A DNA stretch of 64,000 nt from an uncultured Eubacteriales bacterium (lineage in GTDB: Bacteria; Bacillota; Clostridia; Christensenellales; Aristaeellaceae). Of the stretch, positions 45,135-55,714 are shown piece by piece (the first letter of the stretch is position 1; each line of letters opens with the position of its first letter). The DNA lies in NCBI GenBank assembly GCA_902789795.1, contig CADAPM010000015.1, positions 1 to 64,000 of the forward strand, given 5' to 3'. The notes below the pieces were generated by a model that saw only the letters and a list, made by a program, of their open reading frames with translations, was not told the DNA's origin and did no database searches. The translations under genes and the position numbers were made by a program.

Positions 45135-46022
45135 ATGAAAGAAAAAGATACGCGTTTCCGACTGCTGGACGCGCTGTACATCGCGCTCATGATCCTGCCG
45201 CTCGTGGCCTGCATGGTGCTGAAGATCCTGACCACGCCCGGCGGCGAGGGCATTTCGATCACCGGCGCGCAGATCTACCTGACGATCCCCATGCCGCTGA
45301 TGGACCTGACCATCACCTCGTCCCAGATCACCTCCTGGGCGGTCATGCTCTCGATCCTCGGGCTTTGCCTGTACCTGACCCACGGGCTGACCGTGCGGCC
45401 GGGCAGCAAGCGCCAGCTGGTGGCGGAATGGGCCGTGGAGCAGGTCAATAAACTGGTATCGGAAAACATGGGCCAGCGCTTTATGGCCTTCGCCCCGTTC
45501 GTGGCGGCCATCATGCTCTTGTCCGCGTTCTCCAGCCTGACCAGCCTGATCGGGCTCTTCCCGCCCACCTCGGATATGAACGTGGTGGCCGGCTGGGCGA
45601 TCCTGGTGTTCATCCTGATCACGCATTACAAGCTCAAGGGCGGCTTCTGGCCGTACTTCAAGGGCTTCTTTGAGCCGGTGCCGATCTTCGCGCCCTTCAA
45701 CATCATCGGCGAGATCGCGACGCCCGTCTCCATGTCCTTCCGTCATTACGGCAACGTGCTGTCCGGCGTGGTCATCTCCACCCTGGTGGCCTACGCGCTC
45801 AGGAGCCTGTCCCACATGCTGTTCAGCTTCCTGGGCAACTTTACCATCCTGCAGATCGGTCTGCCGGCGGTATTGTCCATCTACTTCGATATTTTCAGCG
45901 GCCTCATGCAGGCCTTCATCTTCGCGATGCTGACGATGCTCTACATCGCCACCGGCTTCCCGGAGGAAGAATACGAACGGCGCAAAGCAAAGAAAGCCAA
46001 AGCTACTTTGCCTGCTGCATAA
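45135..46022 (+). CDS. atpB: F-type ATP synthase subunit a
   Basis: 295 residues, about six membrane helices. The essential arginine lies in SMSFRHYGNVLSGVVI, where ions exchange with the c ring, and the final helices (FSGLMQAFIFAMLTMLYIAT) are conserved. It forms the stator half-channels. Located between atpI and atpE in the standard order. GGGAGGGAAGGCGTAAGCAA precedes the ATG. Confidence 0.96.
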   Translation: MKEKDTRFRLLDALYIALMILPLVACMVLKILTTPGGEGISITGAQIYLTIPMPLMDLTITSSQITSWAVMLSILGLCLYLTHGLTVRPGSKRQLVAEWAVEQVNKLVSENMGQRFMAFAPFVAAIMLLSAFSSLTSLIGLFPPTSDMNVVAGWAILVFILITHYKLKGGFWPYFKGFFEPVPIFAPFNIIGEIATPVSMSFRHYGNVLSGVVISTLVAYALRSLSHMLFSFLGNFTILQIGLPAVLSIYFDIFSGLMQAFIFAMLTMLYIATGFPEEEYERRKAKKAKATLPAA

Positions 46023-46044
46023 AGAAACGAACCAACAACTTTGA

Positions 46045-46362
<318 letters not shown>

Positions 46363-46393
46363 TCCACACACCACGCAGAAAGGCAGATGAAGG

Positions 46394-46900
46394 ATGGTAC
46401 AGTCACTGGATATCATTTCTGTCAATATCTGGCAGATCCTGATTTCCCTGATCAATCTGCTGATCCTGTTCCTCATGCTCAAAAAGTTCCTGTTCAAGCC
46501 GGTGCAGAACATGATGGCCGCGCGTCAGGCGCAGGTCGATCAGGTGTACCAGGACGCGGATGAGCGCCTGCAGTCCGCCACCCAGATGAAGCAGGAATAC
46601 GAGCAGCGGCTTTCCACCGCGCGTGACGAGGCGGATACACTGGTCAAGAACGCGACGACGACCGCCCAGAAGCGCGGGGATGAGCTGCTGTCCGAAGCGC
46701 AGCAGCAGGCTGCCCGCCTCAAGCAGAAGGCCGAGGAAGAGATCGAGCAGCAGAAAAAGCAGATGCTCAACGAGGTCCGTCAGGACATTTCCGAGCTGGC
46801 AGTGGATATCGCCTCCAAGGTGATCGAACGCGAGATCAAGCAGGGCGACTATGACGCGTTCGTGGACGAATTTATCAGAAACGTGGGTGACAAGACGTGA
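46394..46900 (+). CDS. atpF: F-type ATP synthase subunit b
   Basis: 168 residues. One N-terminal membrane helix (ILISLINLLILFLMLKKF) followed by a long alpha-helical stalk rich in Glu, Gln, Lys and Arg (from about 45), the peripheral stator. Stop overlaps the GTG start of atpH by four bases. Family length is 150-170. Confidence 0.95.
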   Translation: MVQSLDIISVNIWQILISLINLLILFLMLKKFLFKPVQNMMAARQAQVDQVYQDADERLQSATQMKQEYEQRLSTARDEADTLVKNATTTAQKRGDELLSEAQQQAARLKQKAEEEIEQQKKQMLNEVRQDISELAVDIASKVIEREIKQGDYDAFVDEFIRNVGDKT

Positions 46901-47433
46901 CGGAATTCGGCCGGGAATACGGGGACGGTCTGTTTGAGCTGTGCGCGGAAGAGGGACTGGACGAACAGGTGCTGGGCGAACTGGAATGCCTGAGGATTCT
47001 GTTCAAGGAAGAGCCCGATTTCGTGCGCCTGCTCATGAACATGACCCTGAGCCGCGACGAGCGGCTTAAGATCGCTGACAGCGCTTTGCGCGGTCAGGTG
47101 CATCCCTATGTACTGAATTTCATCAAGATCCTGGTAGAGCGCGGGGCCGTCAGCGAGTTTTCGAGCTGCGCGGACGCCTACCGCGACCGCTATGGCAAGG
47201 CCCATGACATCGCCGAGGCGGAGGTCACCACAGCCACCGCCCTGAGCGACGAGCAGCGAAAGGCGCTGACAGAGCGTCTGGAGCGCATGACCGGGCAGAA
47301 GATCCGGCTTAAGGAGCACGTGCGTCCGGAAGTCGTGGGCGGCGTTCTGCTGGAGCTGAACGGCAAACGTTACGACAATACCGTCCGGCAGCGGCTGGAC
47401 AATATCAGGCGCGTCATGTCTGGCAAAGTCTGA
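46897..47433 (+). CDS. atpH: F-type ATP synthase subunit delta
   Basis: 178 residues from a GTG start that overlaps the atpF stop (GTGA). The protein is mainly helical with the conserved C-terminal strand region VGGVLLELNGKRYDNTVRQR. It joins the F1 head to the b stalk. Normal length. Confidence 0.95.
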   Translation: MTEFGREYGDGLFELCAEEGLDEQVLGELECLRILFKEEPDFVRLLMNMTLSRDERLKIADSALRGQVHPYVLNFIKILVERGAVSEFSSCADAYRDRYGKAHDIAEAEVTTATALSDEQRKALTERLERMTGQKIRLKEHVRPEVVGGVLLELNGKRYDNTVRQRLDNIRRVMSGKV

Positions 47434-47437
47434 GTAA

Positions 47438-48973
<1,536 letters not shown>

Positions 48974-48985
48974 AGGAGGCGCTTC

Positions 48986-49837
48986 ATGGCAGGTTCTTCC
49001 ATGAAAAGCATCAAGCTCCGCATCAAAAGTGTCGAGAGCACGATGCAAATCACCCGGGCCATGCAGCTCGTCGCCACATCCAAGCTCCGCCGTTCCAAGG
49101 AGCGGATGGAGATGAGTAAGCCCTATGCCGAGATCTCCCGCGAGGCGATCCATGCGGCCATCCTGGCCTGCGGCGACCAGAGCGTGCCCTATGTCTCTGC
49201 CCGCCCCGTGCAGAAGCGCTGCTATATCGTGATCGCGGGCGAGCGCGGCCTGGCCGGCGGTTATAACGCCAACGTCTTCAAGGCTGTGGCTGCCGACGCG
49301 GGGGAAACGCCCTACATGGTGCTGCCCATCGGCCGCAAGGCGATCGACAAGTACCAGCGCCTGGGCGTGGAGCTCCTGGACACGGATCACAGCCATGTGG
49401 AAGGGCTGAGCGTCAGCGCATGCTTTAAGCTGGTGCGGCAGCTGACCGAAGGCTATCTGAACGGCAGCTTCGACGAGCTGGTCCTGGTATACACCAACTT
49501 CGTCAGCATGATGAGCCAGGAGGTGCAGGTGGAGCGCCTGCTCCCGGTGGAAATACCTGAGGATGCCGCCCCCGAGAGCCGGAACGTGCAGACCCTGTAC
49601 GACCCGACCCCCGAGGAGACGCTGATGCGGGCCATGCCGGACTACCTGGCCGGCCGCCTGTACTCCGCGGCCTGCGATGCCTTTGCCAGCGAAGTGGCGG
49701 CCCGGCGCAACGCCATGGACTCCGCCACCAAGAACGCCGGCGAGATGATCGACGGCCTGCGGCTCAAGTACAACCGTGCTCGCCAGGGCGCCATCACCCA
49801 GGAGATCACGGAGATCGTGGCCGGCGCGGAGAACTGA
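48986..49837 (+). CDS. atpG: F-type ATP synthase subunit gamma
   Basis: 283 residues. N-terminal coiled-coil half SIKLRIKSVESTMQITRAMQ and C-terminal half KNAGEMIDGLRLKYNRARQG are conserved; GERGLAGGYNANVF lies in the globular part. Rotor shaft of F1. AAAGGAGGCGCTTC precedes ATG. Confidence 0.97.
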   Translation: MAGSSMKSIKLRIKSVESTMQITRAMQLVATSKLRRSKERMEMSKPYAEISREAIHAAILACGDQSVPYVSARPVQKRCYIVIAGERGLAGGYNANVFKAVAADAGETPYMVLPIGRKAIDKYQRLGVELLDTDHSHVEGLSVSACFKLVRQLTEGYLNGSFDELVLVYTNFVSMMSQEVQVERLLPVEIPEDAAPESRNVQTLYDPTPEETLMRAMPDYLAGRLYSAACDAFASEVAARRNAMDSATKNAGEMIDGLRLKYNRARQGAITQEITEIVAGAEN

Positions 49838-49862
49838 GCGCCCGGCGCGGAAACGCAATTGA

Positions 49863-51271
<1,409 letters not shown>

Positions 51272-51272
<1 letters not shown>

Positions 51273-51670
51273 TGGCCGTCTTTACCTTAGAGATCGTGAC
51301 GCCTGACCGCCTGATCTACGAGGGGAAGGCCGAGCGCCTGATCGTGCGCGGGGTCACAGGCGATCTGTGCATCCTGGCGCATCACATCGATTACGCCACC
51401 GCCCTGATCCCGGGGGAGGCCAGCGTCACGACCGCCGAGGGCGAGCGCTATGCCGCCTGCAGCGGCGGGATGCTGAGCGTGCATGACAACCATGTGCGCC
51501 TGATGGCCACCACCTTCGAGTGGGAGGACGAGATCGACTTGGAGCGTGCCCAGCGCGCCCGGGAGGCCGCTGAGCAGAAGCTCGGCTCCATGACCACCGC
51601 CGATAAGGACTATGCCCTGGTGGAAGCCAAGCTCAAACGCGCTCTGGCTCGCATCAGAACGAAAAGCTGA
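51272..51670 (+). CDS. atpC: F-type ATP synthase subunit epsilon
   Basis: 132 residues from ATG 51272 which overlaps the atpD stop. N-terminal beta-sandwich (FTLEIVTPDRLIYEGKAERL) and C-terminal helical pair (RAQRAREAAEQKLGSM) are present. It may inhibit ATP hydrolysis. Ends the operon, before a strong terminator. Confidence 0.95.
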
Positions 51671-51674
51671 AATC

Positions 51675-51703
51675 AGATCCGCCTGATATGGGCGGATCTT
51701 TTT
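51675..51703 (+). terminator. Terminator of the atp operon
   Basis: 9-bp arms AGATCCGCC (51675-51683) and GGCGGATCT (51691-51699) followed by TTTTT and C. Strong. Confidence 0.88.
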
Positions 51704-51765
51704 CTGTGAGAAACGCTTTGGGCGGCCGGATAGTTGCGCATCAGGCACAGAATCCGTGAATAGAC

Positions 51766-51794
51766 TTGAGAATTCCTTCTCTTTCTGCTATAAT
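51766..51794 (+). promoter_or_regulatory. Promoter of WG-repeat protein
   Basis: TTGAGA (51766-51771), 17-base spacer, TATAAT (51789-51794), about 60 bases before the ATG. Confidence 0.75.
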
Positions 51795-51854
51795 TTGATC
51801 AGCGAAACGGGCACGTCAGGTGCCGCTCAAGTGTAAAAGGAGGAACCCGGATCC

Positions 51855-53534
51855 ATGAAGAAAAGTGCTTTTTTGATCATTTTTGTCTGCCTGACCCTGC
51901 TGGTGTCAGCCGTATCGGCAGAGACCGGTCTGCTCACGCTCAAAGCGAGGGATCTGACCACCGGTCGTGGAACGCGAAACCTGGCCTATGAGTCCGAAGA
52001 CACGAGAACCTACAGCCTGATGGATACCCAGGGGAACCTTCTGACTTCGGAAGCGTATACCTATATGACCAATTACATCGACACCTCACTGTGGAGGGTG
52101 AAAGTTGCTTCCTCCGACGGTGTGCATGTGGAGGGCGTGATCGACGACCAGGGCCGGGTGATTGTGCCGCCGCAGTATGCGGACATCACGATATGGTCCG
52201 ACCGCTGGTGCACCGGTGTCAAGCTGGTGCCCTCCTCTTCGGATGACAAGGACTACACATATACCAATTTTTCTACGGATCTGAAGTCTTTCTACCGCAT
52301 CGATGCGGTGGATTTTTACCACAACGGCAGGCTGGCGGGCACCCTGTCCCGCAGCGAGTACGGCGGCATGGTCTCACCGCACGGCGATTATATCTGCGTA
52401 ACCAACCAGGCCGGAGAACGGATTTTCTACAATAAGGACATGCAGCGCTCTCCTGCGCAGACCAGCGGAAGCTCTGAATACAACCAGGTCAGGCTGAACG
52501 GAAAGTATGTGTATGTCCATCAGGGCAGCGGCCAGTATGCCTTCCAGGAAGGCTGCACCCTGACCGAGGATGAGGTGGAAAAGGCCTGGCTGTACGATAA
52601 GGGCGTCGTGTACGGCCTGCAGGGCCAGGTCCTGTTCAAGGCGGCCCAGAATTATGATTCCATCCAGAATTTCAACGGTGATTATGCCATTGTCAGGATG
52701 AATTCCAAGAAGGGTGTGATCGATCGCAGCGGCAAGGAGATCATCCCCGTAGAGTATGAAGACCTGGGCAATTACAGCGAAAAGCTCTTTGAGTACGGCT
52801 ATATCAGTGCGGTGAAGGATGGCAAGTTCGGCTTCCTGGACATCAACGGGAATGTGACCTGCGATTTCGTATACGGCAAGGATGCGGTGCGGAACCGCGG
52901 TGTCTTCGCCACCATCAAGAATCTAGACGGCAAGTACATCGTGCTGAGCGCGGCGGTGGGTGAGCTGCCGGAGCATTATACGAACGTCTCGATGCCCAGC
53001 GCGGGCTGCATGGCCTTCGTGGCGGAGAACGAGAACCGTCAGTACGCTCTGATCGATCTGTACGGCAATACCGTCATCCCCTTCTCTGATTACCGGTCCA
53101 TCGACGTCAATAACGCGGGCACCGTGGCGCTGGCTTATCAGGGCAACAGGATTTACGATATTTATACGCTGGACATCCAGGCTCCTCAGAAATCGGATAC
53201 AGTGCCGGAGCAGGAAGTGATCGAAGCAGAGGAGCGCGAAGCCCAGGATCAGGGCGGCAGTTCGACCTCTCTCCTGGATGTGTTCAACTTCTTCAAAAAG
53301 ACTTCCGAAACGCAGAACGACGACCAGGAAGCGCCTGCCCCTGCCGCCGAGGATGACGGCAGCTGGACCTGCGTGAACGGCCACGCCGGGAACACCGGCA
53401 ATTTCTGCGCCGAGTGCGGCTCCCCGCGCCCCGCGGAGGAAGCGGCCAACAAGTGCCCCAACTGCGGCAATGAGTTTGAGGCCGGCAATGTGCCGCGCTT
53501 CTGCCCCAACTGCGGCACGAAGCTGCACGACTGA
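51855..53534 (+). CDS. Secreted WG-repeat protein with C-terminal zinc ribbons
   Basis: 559 residues. Signal peptide MKKSAFLIIFVCLTLLVSAV to SA-ET; then WG repeats (units such as GVIDRSGKEIIPVEYEDLGN and KFGFLDINGNVTCDF, with others earlier), a beta-propeller-like fold; then an acidic linker (about 430-500) and two C-terminal zinc ribbons (CVNGHAGNTGNFCAECG; CPNCGNEFEAGNVPRFCPNC). Having zinc ribbons on an exported protein is unusual, since such ribbons are usually cytoplasmic; perhaps the protein is surface-exposed with the ribbons used for metal-dependent packing. Own promoter and terminator. Confidence 0.78.
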   Translation: MKKSAFLIIFVCLTLLVSAVSAETGLLTLKARDLTTGRGTRNLAYESEDTRTYSLMDTQGNLLTSEAYTYMTNYIDTSLWRVKVASSDGVHVEGVIDDQGRVIVPPQYADITIWSDRWCTGVKLVPSSSDDKDYTYTNFSTDLKSFYRIDAVDFYHNGRLAGTLSRSEYGGMVSPHGDYICVTNQAGERIFYNKDMQRSPAQTSGSSEYNQVRLNGKYVYVHQGSGQYAFQEGCTLTEDEVEKAWLYDKGVVYGLQGQVLFKAAQNYDSIQNFNGDYAIVRMNSKKGVIDRSGKEIIPVEYEDLGNYSEKLFEYGYISAVKDGKFGFLDINGNVTCDFVYGKDAVRNRGVFATIKNLDGKYIVLSAAVGELPEHYTNVSMPSAGCMAFVAENENRQYALIDLYGNTVIPFSDYRSIDVNNAGTVALAYQGNRIYDIYTLDIQAPQKSDTVPEQEVIEAEEREAQDQGGSSTSLLDVFNFFKKTSETQNDDQEAPAPAAEDDGSWTCVNGHAGNTGNFCAECGSPRPAEEAANKCPNCGNEFEAGNVPRFCPNCGTKLHD

Positions 53535-53553
53535 TTACCGCTGAACGCAGTCA

Positions 53554-53622
53554 AAAAGGCTGCTGTCCTTCCCTTCTGCCAAGCTCCGACGCTTGGCGTG
53601 GGAAAGGCAGCAGCCTTTTCAT
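53554..53622 (+). terminator. Long-stem terminator of WG-repeat gene
   Basis: 12-bp outer arms AAAAGGCTGCTG (53554-53565) and CAGCAGCCTTTT (53608-53619), with a nested inner stem (GCCAAGC/GCTTGGC region). Ends TTTTC. Confidence 0.8.
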
Positions 53623-53659
53623 ATAGCAATTTTGGTTCTTCATTTTTAGGAGATCAACG

Positions 53660-53909
53660 CCCTCATCCGTCAGGCTATCGCCTGACACACACCTGGGCCT
53701 GCCGGCCCGCTCTTCACTGAGATCGGTCCACCGGACCGATCTCTGGGCGTTCAGAGCCCCCGAGATCGGGGAAAGGCCTTCGGATGGCTCACTTTTAGGA
53801 TTAAATGCCTACGATCGCAGTGTGTATGTTTGTTCAACAAGCCAAGATCCCGACAGAGCCTTCCCCCGATCTCGGGGGAAGGTGCCGAGCGCAGTGAGGC
53901 GGATGAGGG
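53660..53909. mobile_element. MITE-like element with inverted ends
   Basis: Ten-base ends CCCTCATCCG (53660-53669) and CGGATGAGGG (53900-53909) in inverted orientation. Inside are perfect hairpins: GAGATCGGTCC (53719-53729) with GGACCGATCTC (53733-53743); CCCCGA (53758-53763) with TCGGGG (53766-53771); TTCCCCCGA (53861-53869) with TCGGGGGAA (53872-53880). The total size of about 250 bases, no ORF and symmetric ends suit a miniature inverted-repeat transposable element, a type known in gut Clostridia. No target-site duplication could be named with confidence. Confidence 0.65.
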
Positions 53910-53959
53910 TGCTCAACTTGTGTATTTCATTCAGGCGTTTCCTCGTCCGTGAAGAATCT

Positions 53960-54364
53960 TCATTTCGCCGTATCGATGGACTTCCCGAATACGAACCAGC
54001 GCTGATAGAGGAACTCGGTCACGAAATTCAGAATCATGTTCAGGGCGGTGACCAGGTACTCGTTCCAGCCCAGGGTGCCGACCAGCCAGTTGCCCAGCCA
54101 GGTGCTCAGCGGCGTGAACACGGCGTAATAGGCCGCGACCTTCGCCATGGCGATGGGCACGTTGGCGGCGGAGCGGAAGGTGAACTTCCGGTTCAGGGTG
54201 AAGTTCCAGAGCACGGACAAAACAAGGCTCAGCAGATAGCAGACCCAGTAGTCCCAATGGAAAACCTCGTTGAACAGGGTGAAGCTGCCGATCTGGATGA
54301 GGCCGGCGCTGATGGAAAAGAGGGCGAATTTGACGGCCCGCAGGGCTTCCTGATTCTTGCTCAT
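53960..54364 (-). CDS. GtrA-family membrane protein
   Basis: 134 residues from ATG 54364, overlapping the luxS stop (ATGA). Four predicted membrane helices; RAVKFALFSISAGLIQIGSF, then WNFTLNRKFTFRS and the C-terminal FLYQRWFVFGKS match GtrA, flippase-like proteins that help transfer sugars to surface polymers or move undecaprenyl-linked sugar. The longer upstream start reading through luxS in another frame is rejected because the true coding frame there is luxS. Function with luxS is unknown. Confidence 0.85.
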   Translation of the reverse strand: MSKNQEALRAVKFALFSISAGLIQIGSFTLFNEVFHWDYWVCYLLSLVLSVLWNFTLNRKFTFRSAANVPIAMAKVAAYYAVFTPLSTWLGNWLVGTLGWNEYLVTALNMILNFVTEFLYQRWFVFGKSIDTAK

Positions 54365-54837
54365 GACCGGGCCTCCGGATAGACGGTGCGGGGACTGTCC
54401 GTGAGCTCCTTCAGGTAGCGGCGGATATAGTATTTGGCCATGTTCAGGCTCTGCTCGGAATAGTTGCCGCATTCCTCGAGCTTCGCGCCGGGGATCTCGC
54501 CCTCGAAACCGAGGATGAAGGCGCACATGTCCCTGACCAGGGGCAGAACGTCCTCAGCATCCAGCGCGCCGAACATCAGCAGGTAGAAGCCGGTGCGGCA
54601 GCCCATGGGCCCGAAGTAGACGATGTCCGCCTTCCTGGCGCTGTTGCGCAGGTAGGTCGCGCCCAGGTGCTCGATGGTGTGGATGGCGGGCTGGTCCATC
54701 ACCGGCTCGCGGTTCGGCGCGGTCAGCCGCAGGTCGAAGGTAGTGACGGTGCTCAACCCATCGCTGTCCCGGCGGGAAACGTACACCCCGGGCAGCAGGT
54801 CCAGGTGGTTGACGGTGAAGCTGGTGATCTTGTCCAT
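54361..54837 (-). CDS. luxS: S-ribosylhomocysteine lyase
   Basis: 158 residues from ATG 54837 (AGAGG seven bases before). Metal-binding HTIEH (H53, H57) and C123 (ECGNY), and catalytic C80 in FGPMGCRTGFYL are present. LuxS splits S-ribosylhomocysteine into homocysteine and the autoinducer-2 precursor DPD, as part of the methyl cycle. It is followed by gtrA, translationally coupled. Confidence 0.96.
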   Translation of the reverse strand: MDKITSFTVNHLDLLPGVYVSRRDSDGLSTVTTFDLRLTAPNREPVMDQPAIHTIEHLGATYLRNSARKADIVYFGPMGCRTGFYLLMFGALDAEDVLPLVRDMCAFILGFEGEIPGAKLEECGNYSEQSLNMAKYYIRRYLKELTDSPRTVYPEARS

Positions 54838-54857
54838 ATTCAATCCTCTCGTCCGCA

Positions 54858-54890
54858 AATGAAAACTGCCGTCGCATCCGGACGGCAGTT
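54858..54890 (-). terminator. Terminator of yebC
   Basis: 10-bp arms (54864-54873 and 54881-54890, AACTGCCGTC/GACGGCAGTT), then TTTTCATTTG on minus. Lies between yebC and luxS. Confidence 0.78.
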
Positions 54891-54903
54891 CTGGTGATGG
54901 AGC

Positions 54904-55650
54904 TTACTCCTCTTCTTCCTCTTCGGGCAGCTCCGCGTTGTGATAGACCTCGGATACGTCGTCGTTGTCGTCCAGCATGTCCAGGAGCTTCTGGATCTTG
55001 GCGACCGTTTCAGGATCCTCCACCTTGATGGTGTTCTGGGGCACCATCTGCTTGTCGGCGGAGAGGAAGGACAGGCCTTCGTTCTCCAGCGCTTCACGCA
55101 CGGCGGAGAAGTCGTTGGGCGCGGTGTAGATGATGAAGGCGTCTTCTTCGGTCTTCATATCCTCAGCGCCGGCGTCCATGGCCTTCATCATGATGTCGTC
55201 CTCGTCCATATCGGGCTCGCGCTCGATCACGATGACGCCCTTGTTGTCAAACTGGTAGCTGACGGAACCGGTGGTGCCCAGGGAGCCGCCGTTCTTGTCG
55301 AAGATGTGGCGGATATCGGAGGACGTGCGGTTGCGGTTGTCGGTGACCAGATCCACGATGATGGCGACGCCGCCGGGGGCATAGCCTTCATAGCTGAATT
55401 CTTCGTAGTTCGCGCCGTCGCCTTCGCCGGAGGCCTTTTTGATGCTGCGCTGGATGTTGTCGTTGGGCATGTTATTGGCCTTCGCCTTGGCGATGATATC
55501 GCGCAGTTTGCCGTTTACGTTCGGGTCGGGGCCGCCTTCGCGCACAGCGATGGCGATCTCACGGCCGATCTTGGTGAAAATTTTGCCGCGGGCGGCGTCA
55601 GCCTTGCCCTTTTTGGCCTGAATATTATGCCATTTAGAATGTCCGGACAT
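54904..55650 (-). CDS. YebC/PmpR-family protein
   Basis: 248 residues, standard length. [20 protein letters not shown] begins the typical N-terminus; [17 protein letters not shown] and [20 protein letters not shown] are hallmark segments. The family was described as transcriptional regulator (PmpR) and, more recently, as a translation factor that eases ribosome stalling at proline stretches. The C-terminus is acidic (PEEEEEE). Own promoter, whose -35 lies across the stop codon of the Rho-like gene. GGAGGGTTCCCGT precedes ATG. Confidence 0.95.
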   Translation of the reverse strand: MSGHSKWHNIQAKKGKADAARGKIFTKIGREIAIAVREGGPDPNVNGKLRDIIAKAKANNMPNDNIQRSIKKASGEGDGANYEEFSYEGYAPGGVAIIVDLVTDNRNRTSSDIRHIFDKNGGSLGTTGSVSYQFDNKGVIVIEREPDMDEDDIMMKAMDAGAEDMKTEEDAFIIYTAPNDFSAVREALENEGLSFLSADKQMVPQNTIKVEDPETVAKIQKLLDMLDDNDDVSEVYHNAELPEEEEEE

Positions 55651-55684
55651 ACGGGAACCCTCCTGTCAAATGAGAAATCATGAT

Positions 55685-55714
55685 ATTATAGCACGCGGGA
55701 TATGGGCGCGTCAA
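55685..55714 (-). promoter_or_regulatory. Promoter of yebC gene
   Basis: Minus strand TTGACG (55709-55714), 18-base spacer, TATAAT (55685-55690), overlapping the end of the Rho-like gene. Confidence 0.7.

Larger units (their letters stand above)
53535..53959. other. Intergenic region with terminator and MITE-like element
   Basis: 425 bases without a gene. It holds the terminator at 53554-53622 and a 250-base element with inverted ends (53660-53909, listed separately). No coding frame with known domain was found. Confidence 0.6.

Noticed and set aside
53960-54526. Longer GtrA start inside luxS
   Set aside because: The extra 54 residues are read in another frame of luxS; ATG 54364 overlaps the luxS stop in the usual coupled way.
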